Source of the DNA: Eustoma russellianum
Taxonomy: Eukaryota; Streptophyta; Magnoliopsida; Gentianales; Gentianaceae
Length of the DNA: 64,000 bases
Direction of reading: 5' to 3'
NCBI GenBank assembly: GCA_036186865.1
Contig: AP025048.1
Coordinates: 32,290,852-32,354,851, forward strand
The notes below the pieces were generated by a model that worked only from the letters and a program-made list of their open reading frames with translations, was not told the DNA's origin and made no database searches. Shown here piece after piece: positions 52,585 through 62,568 of the stretch. The number at the start of each line of letters is the position of its first letter. Position 1 is the first letter of the stretch. The translations under genes and the position numbers were made by a program.

Positions 52585-55180
52585 TGTTGAAAAATATGTT
52601 TGGATAATTTTCAAGGTCATGATTTTAATTGGTGAATGCAAAAAAATGTCATACACGGTGTTATAAATGATTAAAAGCTGAAAAAGTTGAGAAAAATGAC
52701 ATCAATCTCTCAGGTTGTTGCACTTTGATCGATCGATGTACTTCGATCCCTCCCATCGATCGATCCATGTAAGACAGAGAAAATTCAAGACCTTACAGTG
52801 AGACATCGATCTCTAAACCTGAGATAGATCAATCGATGTACATCAAACCCTCACTTCGATTGATCGATGTAAGTCAGAGACAAACTCTGAAACTCACTGT
52901 GAGACATCGATCTCTGAAGCTGAGGCACTTCGATCGACCGATGTCTACGGTTCTTAAAAATATTTTTCTAAAATGTCATAAAATGATTGTTTTCATTTGT
53001 ACATGATTTATATATGTTCATTATTTTGATATTATGTGCTTTTGATGATTATAAATGTCTTGTGACTAATGTGCCTTGGAGGTTCTACTACTTACCAAAA
53101 AGAGCAAAATTGGTATTTTAAGTTTTGTAGGGACATGACATGGTGAAAATGTTTCAAGGACACATTCATATTATATTTAACATCAGAAAGGTGCCATTAT
53201 ATCTATTTCTGACCATCCGGGTCATTTCTGGAGTTTTCGCTCATCAGGGGCATTTTGGTCATTTTACTCCTGATGGTGGTTTCGTTTTTTTACTCAAATA
53301 ATCTCTTGAGTATATTATTACCTTCATTCTGGAGTTGATTTATGATTATCTTGAAGATCATTTGGTGGTTCTCTATCTTATTTCTCTATTTGATGATATT
53401 ATCGACAGTAGCGGGATATGTGACGAGTTGTGATGTCACATTCTATTTTTTTCTTGAAGACCTTCTTCTATATGTTATTGGAGGATATTAATCATCATTT
53501 TTCATAGAATTTGAAGGTATTAAAGGTGTGAAATTGATCACAACATACAAGGAGAAAAGTGGGAATTTTGGTGTTATATGTTGACATAATCTTGTCAACT
53601 ATTATTTGTTGATTGCTCCTTCAAAATCTGAGTTTATATACATATATACAGCCTCAAGAAGGTGTATATACAGGTGGAAATGATGGTGAACTCATTTTAT
53701 GACTTGGTGACAAGTGGACCAACCAAAAAGAAGCTAGTTGGCAAAAGTTGCCAACTTGGATTTTTTAAATTGTAGCCAACGGCTACAAGGCCGTCTTGGA
53801 GCAGATTTTTAAGTCAGAAGGAGCTTTCACATTCCCTATTATCTTGCCAAGGAGTTGAGGTTTTATTGGTGATATTATCCCTTAGTATTATCTCTACTTT
53901 TCAAGCAATTCCAAGTCATTTTTGGAGACAACAAATTCGGCCATTATGTGTACAAAGGTGGACCAATTATGTTGTTTGTTTTTCCAAGTGTACAAGGTAT
54001 TTATGTGTCCAAACAATGATGTGAAGACACTTAAGCATTGATGATGAAGATGGTGACACATAAGAGTTCTTATCTTCAAGAGCCATTTCACACTATAAAT
54101 AGGAGGCAAAGGTGAAGAAGAAGAACACACTTGAAAGCAAAAGTTGAAGTCCATTGTCTTGCTATCTTCTTCTCTTCATTCTTATTTCATTCTTTGTAAC
54201 CAAAGTGTTCTTGAGATATTTGTTGTAGAGCTACAAGCCTCATGTGTTTCATTTGTAAGATTGGTTAGCAAAATCTATAAGGCTATACCAATAGGTAGTA
54301 GAGGTGTTGCAACCAAGAGTTCTAGAGAGGTGTTAATCTAAGTCTTGAATAGGGTTGGTGTTTAACCTAAGGATCAAGCTTGGTTCTTGTTGTAATTGTG
54401 TTTGTACCATAGTGAAATCCAAGGAAAGGTGTTCCTTGGGACTGGAGTAGTCACATTTACCGAACCAAGATAAATCTTTGGTGTTCTTATCTTCTTTACA
54501 TTTTTCTGTTTTTCTGTCTATTTTCATTACAGATTTCACAAAAATTCTCACATTTTAAAAGAATAGCAAAACACTTTCAAAATTTGTGATTTTTGGTGGA
54601 GTTATACTTTAGACTTTTAGCTTTCATTTGCAACATGAATCATTTGATTTGAGCAAAGAAAAGTTAGTTTTTCAGTTGTTGCAATATAACTGCTCCAATC
54701 TTGTTGCAATCTGACCAGTTTTGTGTAAACTTGAATTCTGCTTTTATCAAGAATTGTTTAAGGTCAGGGCCTTTTGAAAACTAAACTAGACATCCTAAGG
54801 AGTGTTTTGACATAAAGATCACCCTTTTTGATTGAGTATTCAAAGAGAAACACGTTTTTAAAATTCAGCATTATTCTGCCCAATTCTGTCTAGATTGACC
54901 ATTTGAATCTTTTTGTTTTTTTGAAAGGCCAACTATCTTATTTTTATCTGATTTTTGGACAGAGTTTAGTAAAGATATTGAAGCTACTTTATGCAAAATT
55001 TCATAATTTTTGGAGTTGTGTACACTGATTTTTAAATTTTTCAAAAACAGATTCTAAATCTGAGGTGGTCTCAGAATCTGTTTTCAAAGGAGTTTTTAAC
55101 CAAGGGTAGTAGTGTAATTTCCGCTAACCACTATTCGCCCTCCCCTCTAGTGATGTTTACTGCAGGTGCATGGTCCGGCA
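52585..55180 (+). repeat. Solo LTR of the copia-4 family
   Basis: It runs TGTTGAAAAATATGTTTGG ... GGTCCGGCA and aligns throughout with 29606-32066 and 37950-40573, including the CGATCGAT block (52703-52945), TATA box (54094-54101) and GACTGGAGTAG stretch. There is no internal domain on either side. The flanks CCAAA and ATTCA do not match each other, so it is not a simple solo LTR with its own duplication. Confidence 0.88.
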
Positions 55181-55185
55181 ATTCA

Positions 55186-55407
55186 TACTAAATGTTAGGG
55201 GCGGAATGGTAATTAAGTAAGGACACGATCGCTCACCCTCTTACCCTTTAACCCGATTATAACTTAAGTCTAAGGTCATCACTTAGGCCTATTTTGTTGC
55301 CTAAGGGTAAAATCGTCATTTTAGGAAAAGATCGTAGCTTAAGTCTAAGTGATCTAGTTAATTCTACGTTTCCAAGGCGGATCTGAAGCCTCGGCTCTGA
55401 TACCACC
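55186..55407 (-). other. LARD-related primer-side interior with primer-binding site
   Basis: On the minus strand TGGTATCAGAGC (55394-55405) lies next to the end of LTR-A. Further in, 55255-55360 has the family repeats of type TCTAAGGTCATCACTTAGG. Only this short part of the interior is preserved before the solo LTR. Confidence 0.75.
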
Positions 55408-56346
55408 TGTAGCGCTCCGCTCCCAAACCCTAGCTTCAGGAACAATGCACCAACTGTAGCCTACTGCGAGAACTATAAGGCGTCGCTCAAACTTCTTTAC
55501 ACGTCAGAAATGGCATATAAATTTTTTCGAGGAAACGATAATAAAAAGAAATAAGCGTCTCGATTAAATTAAATCCGTTGAAAATAAAAAAAGTACAAGG
55601 ATGGACAAAAACCGCTACGTCCAGTATGAAAAACCTAAATAATCTGAAGATAAGTAAAAAGTCTAGGTGAAAATAGCCATCTAACTATCCCACTGAAAGC
55701 ATCTGGTCACACGATCTGAATACAAGTCCTGAGCCCGGCTCACTCTCCCCATCTGACACAATCGAACCCATCCTCTATAAAGATATACCCGAAGTCATGT
55801 TCACCTGTGGAGAGAAGGTGGGGTTGAGTGATGGGAGTCACTCGTAGGTTACCCGTCTCTCCCAAAAAGGGACTTTCACATACTGAGACGGGTAAACAGA
55901 TAAGCAGGCAAAGCAGAAACAGATAAATAAATAAAACAGTAAAACATAAATATAGAAATAGCACATACCCGAGCAGATCTGTATTCCAAAACGTAGCACT
56001 GAAACAACTTAATAACAAGATCAACGATAACCACATCAATAACAATGGAATGCGCAACTTCATGATGCATGCTCTTTCATCTCCGTGTCACACGCAGTTA
56101 TTTAATATCACATGTCATGCTCTTCTTTTTCCATGATATGCAATGCATGTCTCGAGTCCTATTAGGTGAAGGTAGCCGTTATTACGATACAACCATCACA
56201 CGCCTCGTCAGGCCATACGTCCCGTAGGACCACACGGCTGATAGGCTCAATGCAATACTCGTTCCATGAATGCTTCACACTTTCACACCGTTCTTCTCAT
56301 TCTCCTATGTTGCATGCTCCGTTCTTGCGTTACATCCGTGTTTAAT
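55408..56346 (-). repeat. LTR-A: LARD-related 5' LTR, interrupted by LINE-B
   Basis: Starts TGTAGCGCTCCGCTCCCAAACC, a variant of the LARD-1 LTR end. It shares with that LTR the CAACTTCATGATGCATG stretch and a short version of the 17-bp array (about 56190-56250). The body (about 55658-56325) is about 90% like LTR-B (62561-63215). It is cut at 56346 by LINE-B. Confidence 0.82.
56331..56346. repeat. Target-site duplication of LINE-B, left copy (16 bp)
   Basis: TACATCCGTGTTTAAT is repeated perfectly at 62282-62297 on the far side of LINE-B. Confidence 0.95.
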
Positions 56347-57112
56347 TTTTTTTATGAAAGATATTGTATTAAAGGAAAGCCTCACTTATGGCGGAGGAAT
56401 ACCTTATTACAAGATAGTGCGTCATACATCATCAAAATCAAAAAATTGAAAAAGCCAGCGGATAATGGTGCATCTCCAGTCGTATATGATATGCCGCATT
56501 AAAACCTTGCCAAGAAAAACCACCCTTGTGGATAAAACCTTGGCGAAGGAAAAAGCGTACATATTTATACGACTTTCATTGATACTAAACAACATATATT
56601 CGTCTAATAGCCACAGCTCAACAATCTCCCTGTGAGTGGATTTATGCCGCCTATTCGCTGATTGAGCAGGTTGTCCGTTCGAAGTCGCCTGGGAATGACC
56701 ATGCTATCTCCAATGTACCTCGCCAAGCAATAGAGTAGCAGATAATACAGTGGCAAGTAAACAAGAGGTGTAAATATATAAAACTGTTCGACACATACCG
56801 AAGTCGCCCTGGCTTGAATTAAACCAAGGCGACGACTTTATACTGCTAAATGGAAATGCATATGCTGTTGCACCCAAAGTTTTGATCCAGGTTGCCGCCT
56901 TTAACAGGTATTGTAAGAACTGGGGTGTAGCCGCCGCATACTCATGATCACCAAAGTTCATATAGACAGAGCGTGTGCAAGTGATAAGAAACACATTAAT
57001 ATGTATCAATATGTAAAACAAAAAATGGAAGACTAATTGAATGCACCGCGTACTGAGACTGCCTGTAATCCAAAGAATACAGGCAGAAAGATGTAAAAAT
57101 TGCCAATCCATG
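56347..57112 (-). other. LINE-B 3' untranslated region with terminal A run
   Basis: No conserved protein signature. The minus strand ends in an 8-A run (56347-56354 in TTTTTTTT form, within two bases of the exact edge). Confidence 0.75.
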
Positions 57113-57709
57113 TGGAAGACTTTATTAGGCGAGACGCAAGTGAGCTGTGGAGAGATCCAATGCCACCGAGCTTCGTGCTAAAGGCGGGAGAGTATGCGTT
57201 CCGTAAAATTGTGTAGTAGGATGCATCATTGCATGTTGTGCTAGGTAACGCGCCGCCATATTCGCCTCTCAATAGATGTGCAGGAAGTCCAGACGATGTA
57301 GATGAGTTAATGCGTGAAGCATGCGAAGATGATAATTACCATGAGCCAGAAATGGCCGCTTAAGCCGGGATATGAGTTGCGCGCAGTCCGTCTCCAGAAT
57401 GATTGATCTATACAGCGGAAGAAAATACAAAAGGCCAAATACCGCAGATTGTATCTCCGCCTGAAGCGGGGTACTAGACGGAAGCCGGAAAGATACCGCA
57501 CCTACGCATGAACCCGAGTGATCACGTAAAATTGCTCCTCCAGAATTGTAGAATATGCCTACTGATGCATCAGTATTCAATTTGTATTTACCCACTGGCG
57601 GTGTGCGCCAACGGACTAACATAGGTCGCGGTGGCTGAGGCATGGAAAACCATTCAAATGTTGGCAGAGTACCAGCGGCTAATTTGGACCCAGCCATTTT
57701 TTGCTCCAA
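57113..57709 (-). pseudogene. LINE-B RNase H domain
   Basis: YKLNTDASVG gives the first aspartate, LQAEIQSAVFGLL the glutamate and ILETDCAQLISRL the second aspartate. The frame stops with TGA at 57269-57271 directly before EANMAARYLA, the end of the domain. The stop replaces a residue in the conserved H-x-x-R-E-A-N-like region. The frame is shifted relative to ORF2, so RNase H would not be made as part of ORF2 protein in this copy. Confidence 0.88.
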
Positions 57710-58023
57710 ATAGTTATATCGTAGAGAATTGAGCCCCGCAGAGTGACCGGTGAAAATATGTTTTTATCTCCATATATTAACGATGCATAATCGCGCCAAA
57801 TATTGTATACAATGATCGATGGGATAACTAATTTTAAAACTCCCAATATTGAGGTAAATGAAGATCGATACCACCATGATAGAAGATATTGACGAAGGCA
57901 TAATGTGGAGGCTAGAAGAGGACAGTGCAATTCACTAGCAAAGTAAGACCATATGGGCCGGATATACGCACAATAGATGAAGATATGATCTACCTCTACC
58001 GAAGACTGTTTACAAAAAGGACA
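57679..58023 (-). pseudogene. LINE-B ORF2 zinc-finger tail after the TAA
   Basis: In the same frame as ORF2 and directly after its TAA (58024-58026) come CPFCKQSSVEVDHIFIYC, the zinc-binding RVT motif C-x2-C-x7-H-x4-C, and 80 further residues ending DITIWSKKWLGPN. A single stop separates the motif from the body of ORF2. Confidence 0.85.
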
Positions 58024-60978
58024 TTATGTTGTGCGCGAAACAATGTAGGTTCCAATATAATCCTGAAAAGGTAATGCCGAGTGAAAAAGCCGCCATAGGA
58101 AAATTTGGATAACTGGAGAATGATGCTTGAACCAAATGAATTTCACAGATATTAATGTTGGGCTGGTTATGCGACATTCGTCATAGGCAGATTTCAAGGA
58201 GAATTCGCCCGCTGGAGTTGGCAGCCATGTAAGATGGGCATCGTGCCCCGCTGTTTGAACAAGGCAGAAGGGATGGATTCGACATATTATCTTCCAAATA
58301 GGCGAGTCAGTAAGTCTTGGAGCATAATCTCCACGTCTACCATATTTCGCATGCATGAACCTGCTCCAGAGGGTAGTGTGCTGTTGGTATGCCCACCAGA
58401 TCCGACAATGGTAGGCTTTTTGCAGTGAATTCAAATCGCGGAGCCCCAGTCCCCCTTCCTCGCATGGTTTGAGAATATGAGGCCATGAAACCCAGTGATG
58501 TCTTTTACCCCAGAAGAACGATGCCATTTTCCGATGAATGGTTTTAATTACAGACTTTGGCAAGGAACTAGCAGCCATGATATGTAAAGGCAGTGACAGG
58601 ATGACTGCACGAAGTAAGACCAGCCGGCCAGCAGTAGATAGTAAGCGAGAATGCCAACCCTGAAGACGATCATCTACATGGTGTAATAATGTTGTGCAGT
58701 ATCGAGAACGATTAATGCCTTTATGCAGATATGATCCAAGATATCGAATTGGAAGATTAGAGCAGTGCATATTTAGTATTCCCGCTAGCCTTTGTTTCTG
58801 TTTAGCCGATATTGAGGATGGTAGGATTAAGTTGCTTTTCTGGAAATTAACTTTTTGCCCAGAGGTAGTCTCATACTGTGTTAGAAAAGCATGGAAATGC
58901 CGAAGGTTTCTCTGAGTTCCTTTAAGAAATACCAAAAGATCATCCGCATATGCTAAATGCGTAATTGTAAATGGGATGCGACCAAGGTTGAAAGATTGTA
59001 TGATGCCTGATGCCACTTGTGATTTTAAGCCTCTACTGAGGCCCTCAGAAGATAGTATAAAAAGGAGCAGAGAGAGAGGGTCACCTTGTTTAACACCCCT
59101 GTATGGTCGGAATGATTCAGTAGGCTGTCCATTAATCAAGACAGATAATGTTGTGGCTCTTAGATGATTCAGTATAATGAGACAAAAAAAATTGGAGAGG
59201 CCAAATTTGCTCAAGATTCGCTCAAGGTATTTCCAGCTCATCCTATCAAAAGCCTTCATCATATCTAGCTTCAAGCACAGCTGTGAGCCACCCTTATCAA
59301 GCATATGAATCATCTCGCAGGCCATTAACACCTGTGTGGAAATATCTGTGCCTGGTAGAAAACCTGTCTGTTCAGGAGATATCAACTTGGGAAGTAGCTT
59401 GTTCAAACGAGAGGCCACGATTCGTGTACAAACTTTACTCAGAAAATTTGTTAGACGGATTGGGCGAAAATCGCTAAATGTGGATGGCGATTGCTTCTTT
59501 GGAATCAGAGTTATTAAAGCACTAGCCATCACCGAAGGCTGAGGAATGCCAAGGAAAAATTCCTGCACTGCCTTAAGTACATCCATATGTATTATTGACC
59601 AACATGCACGATAAAACATACCGTTAAAACCATCTGGTCCGGCTACACTTTGCGGGTCTAAATGCCAAACTGCCTCTTTGACCTCATCCTCCATCGGTAT
59701 TTGTGTGAGTAGAACATTATCATCATCTATTAAAAGGCATGGAATGTGGCCTAGTATTGCGTCATGATTAAGAGTGGCCTCATGAGCGAATAGTGACTTA
59801 TATAATCTCACTGCTTCTTCCTGTATTGCCTCCGGCGTTGTGCATGGATGTCCGTCGATGGAGTTTATTTGCTGGATGCGGAGATTAAGCCTGCGGCCCT
59901 TAACAACCGAGTGATAATATCGTGTATTTGCGTCACCTTCCTTTAGCCATCGCACTCGTGCTTTTTGTTTCCAAAAGTGTAATTCATACAAGGAAGCTTG
60001 TTGATATTCAGCCTTAGCTTGATGGTATTTCATTCTATTGTCCGCCGATGGAATGTCATCCCAGGTGCGTTCAGCGTGAAGCAGATGCGTTTCTGCTTGC
60101 ATGAGATTAGTAAATATATTGCCAAAGATTTCTTTATTCCATCGTTGGATGTTCTTCCGTAGCCAAAACAATTTAGTATAAAAACCGTACATTCCACCTG
60201 TAGTAGGATAAGATGTCCATGCATTCTGCATGTATGCTTGAAAATCTGGATGCAAAAGCCAAGAATCCAAAAATCGAAAAGAGCGACGGGCTGGCGAAGA
60301 TTGCTGTCGGCAAATGAGCAGTATAGGGGAATGATCCGATGGAGCACGTGTTAAATGCGAGAGCTGCATATCATTAAATATATCGTGAAAAATGGAGTTC
60401 ACAAACAGCCAATCTAATCTCCTGCGAACCCGACCAAGGCCTCGACATGTAAAACGTGGTCCTCGAAAGGGCAGAGCCATTAATAAACACGTATCAATGC
60501 AATCATTGAAATCTTGTAACGATGTAAGTGAGGGGCGGGATCGACCATCATGGTCCTCAAGGGTGCGAAAAGTATTAAAGTCCCCTCCAACAATCCACGG
60601 TAAAGTGAGATCTTCCGAAAATTCACATAAAGACTGCCATAGGGATCGTCTTAAATAAAGAGTATGCTTAGCATATACCACCGATAAAACAAAAGTCATC
60701 TGTAGAGGCCGATAGAGAAGCGTAAAGTGCACCACTTGTTCTTGATCCTGTGCTGAAATCAGATCAAAATATGAGTCACGCCAGAAAAACCATATGCGCT
60801 CCGACTGAGAGAAATAATATTTAGTATATCCTAGGGTTAAGGCAAAACGTGTAATATTAGATGGAGAGTGCTTGGGTTCTAACAAAGCAAGTAAGTGTAG
60901 CTGATGTGTATGAATCAAATGATGTAATCGTGGCATCGAGGCTCGCATGCCTCGCAAATTCCATATTAAGAGATTCAT
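58024..60978 (-). CDS. LINE-B ORF2: endonuclease and reverse transcriptase
   Basis: 984 residues open from ATG 60978. The apurinic-type endonuclease occupies about 1-225: LIWNLRG (5-10), E34 in LLEPKH, GDFN at 132-135, LDW at 188-190 and SDHSP at 214-218, all family catalytic positions. A linker containing WLKEGDANTRYYH follows. The RT has VAGPDGFNGMFYR, DFRPIRLTNFLSKV, KAFDRMSWKYLE, RGVKQGDPLS, the catalytic YADD at 677-680, and the thumb with GWHSRLLSTAGRLVLLRAV and ASFFWGKRHHW. It stops at TAA 58024-58026 just before the zinc-finger motif. The start ATG overlaps the ORF1 stop as ATGA. This is the most complete enzyme in the window. Confidence 0.95.
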   Translation of the reverse strand: MNLLIWNLRGMRASMPRLHHLIHTHQLHLLALLEPKHSPSNITRFALTLGYTKYYFSQSERIWFFWRDSYFDLISAQDQEQVVHFTLLYRPLQMTFVLSVVYAKHTLYLRRSLWQSLCEFSEDLTLPWIVGGDFNTFRTLEDHDGRSRPSLTSLQDFNDCIDTCLLMALPFRGPRFTCRGLGRVRRRLDWLFVNSIFHDIFNDMQLSHLTRAPSDHSPILLICRQQSSPARRSFRFLDSWLLHPDFQAYMQNAWTSYPTTGGMYGFYTKLFWLRKNIQRWNKEIFGNIFTNLMQAETHLLHAERTWDDIPSADNRMKYHQAKAEYQQASLYELHFWKQKARVRWLKEGDANTRYYHSVVKGRRLNLRIQQINSIDGHPCTTPEAIQEEAVRLYKSLFAHEATLNHDAILGHIPCLLIDDDNVLLTQIPMEDEVKEAVWHLDPQSVAGPDGFNGMFYRACWSIIHMDVLKAVQEFFLGIPQPSVMASALITLIPKKQSPSTFSDFRPIRLTNFLSKVCTRIVASRLNKLLPKLISPEQTGFLPGTDISTQVLMACEMIHMLDKGGSQLCLKLDMMKAFDRMSWKYLERILSKFGLSNFFCLIILNHLRATTLSVLINGQPTESFRPYRGVKQGDPLSLLLFILSSEGLSRGLKSQVASGIIQSFNLGRIPFTITHLAYADDLLVFLKGTQRNLRHFHAFLTQYETTSGQKVNFQKSNLILPSSISAKQKQRLAGILNMHCSNLPIRYLGSYLHKGINRSRYCTTLLHHVDDRLQGWHSRLLSTAGRLVLLRAVILSLPLHIMAASSLPKSVIKTIHRKMASFFWGKRHHWVSWPHILKPCEEGGLGLRDLNSLQKAYHCRIWWAYQQHTTLWSRFMHAKYGRRGDYAPRLTDSPIWKIICRIHPFCLVQTAGHDAHLTWLPTPAGEFSLKSAYDECRITSPTLISVKFIWFKHHSPVIQIFLWRLFHSALPFQDYIGTYIVSRTT

Positions 60979-62255
60979 TGAGAAATGGTAGAAACACTTC
61001 CCTGAATAATACGAGATGCACTACGTGTGAGAACTGTAGAAGGTGGGAGGGGCGGCAAATCTTTCTTTGAACGACGCTTGCGACGGGGAACCACAGGGAT
61101 AAATTCTGCCTCTGTGGTGTTCTGTAATCTGGATATAAGAGTGTCCACCGCAGGAGATGGAGGAATGAGCTGTACACGTCGAACCACTACATCTGGGAGA
61201 TTCAGAATAGTTGATGGCTGGTCGACATCAGGGATATCATTATCGAAAGTGTGACCCAGCTCCACTGGATCAGGAAGGTTCTGCATTTGACTATCGCCTT
61301 CGTCAACGGAATCTATCATGTGCAAATTAGAGTGCTGATCTTAAGGAGGGCCGGCATCATGTGGCTCAGAGAAGTGCTGCGCAATAGGCTTCGCACCAGT
61401 AGTATCATCAAGCTAGGGCTCAGAGGATATTTTCGGAGGCGCAATGACTGATGGCGTAGATAAAGGCTTCTTTTTTCACCGGAGTCCAGTGCTTGGCAGG
61501 CGGACGAGGCGGCGGAGGTGGCGGTGGGGGTGGTACTGTAGATGTGGTTGGCGTATTACCAGCGCCAGTGACATGTCCCAACCGGCGACAGACCGTGCAA
61601 AACTGAGGTAAGTCTTCATAGACAACCGACTGCAGTATTAATCGTTCCTTAGCCTGCAGATAGATTTTTTTTGTGGTAAATCTTGAGAAACATCCACTTC
61701 AATGCATACCCTAGCCACAGAAGGGCGCAGGCCATCTGTTGTAGCAACATCTAACTTGATCGGCGATCCTATAGGACGTACTATCTCGAAAAGTGCTTCT
61801 CGGCGATGGAGGTGAATTGGGAGACCCGGGAAGGAAATCCATACTGGAACAATGGGAACATCAGCTGCAGGATCAAAGTCTATAGTCCATTTTGTTATAC
61901 GCGTATGGCAACCCGAAATTTGCCATGATCGTCGATAAAAACATCGCAAATAATCAGCTTCATTCCGAAAATTCATCAAAATATGCGATTGATCAATAAG
62001 AGTTATGCGTAAATCATGATGAAAACCGATTTTTTCAAAAACCTCGCGGATAACTTTTAATGGAGGACGGCCATACCAAAAAGTGCCTACCAAAGAGTGT
62101 TTGAATGGAGCAGCGAGGGCATCAATATCCGAATCCTCGAAGGCAATCAGCGGGAGTCCTTTATACCGTGATACCATTTTTGGTGCGATGGACATCTGCT
62201 GTGCATTGCCCGCCCCGGATACGATTTCAGAAAATGACGGTAAAGAAGCCGCCAT
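60975..62255 (-). pseudogene. LINE-B ORF1 (DUF4283-like, frameshifted)
   Basis: ATG 62255 begins MAASLPSFSEIVSG. Residues to 61638 include LVGTFWYGRPPLKVIREVFE, ILMNFRNEADYLRCF and VWISFPGLPIHLHRREALFE, the pattern of the DUF4283 RNA-binding region of plant L1 ORF1. After a frameshift near 61640-61660 come LPQFCTVCRRLGHVTGAG, a knuckle-like motif without its final cysteine, and a run of nine prolines. Two stops follow, and a last open part (61325-60975) ends RRKRRSKKDLPPLPPSTVLT ... TISQ. The stop TGA at 60975-60977 overlaps the ORF2 start. Confidence 0.87.
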
Positions 62256-62281
62256 TAAAATTGTAGGAAAAAAACCAAAAC

Positions 62282-62291
62282 TACATCCGTG

Positions 62292-62297
<6 letters not shown>
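62282..62297. repeat. Target-site duplication of LINE-B, right copy
   Basis: TACATCCGTGTTTAAT, identical to 56331-56346. Confidence 0.95.
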
Positions 62298-62353
<56 letters not shown>

Positions 62354-62497
62354 TACAAACAATTGTTGCACATGAAAAAAAAACAAAAAAACTATAACGT
62401 CTGAGTGGGGGGCATTAAACCCCCACCAAAAACCTCACTGTTGTTGCCCCAATTGTAGCCAAATTTCCCTCCCCTCTCACCCCCTCAAACAGTCTGC

Positions 62498-62560
<63 letters not shown>
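62298..62560. repeat. Two (TA)n arrays flanking a hairpin-bearing 150-bp segment
   Basis: (TA)n at about 62297-62349 and 62502-62561. The middle contains GTGGGGGGCATTAAACCCCCAC (stem arms 62405-62411 and 62420-62426), preceded by an A-rich run. No coding and no partner sequence in the window. Confidence 0.75.

Positions 62561-62568
<8 letters not shown>

Larger units (their letters stand above)
56347..62281 (-). mobile_element. LINE-B: near-complete L1-type LINE (5.9 kb)
   Basis: Minus-strand order: a 26-base leader, ORF1 (62255-60975), ORF2 with endonuclease, RT and zinc finger (60978-57679), RNase H (57709-57113), a 3' untranslated region, and an A run ending the element (a T run starting at 56347 on the plus strand). 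A perfect 16-bp duplication flanks it, so both ends are real and the insertion is recent. Damage is limited: an ORF1 frameshift near 61640, more ORF1 stops, a TAA in ORF2, a frameshift before RNase H and a TGA inside it. Confidence 0.95.

Noticed and set aside
52224..52656. Two minus-strand frames with similar residues (QALLTLLKPIGD and QALPTLPKPIGD)
   Set aside because: The similarity arises because both overlap the two direct repeats of the TRIM-like element, not because of a protein family.
54333..54551. Minus-strand frame within the solo LTR as a gene
   Set aside because: It lies wholly in LTR sequence shared with copia-4, where the same frame is not preserved.
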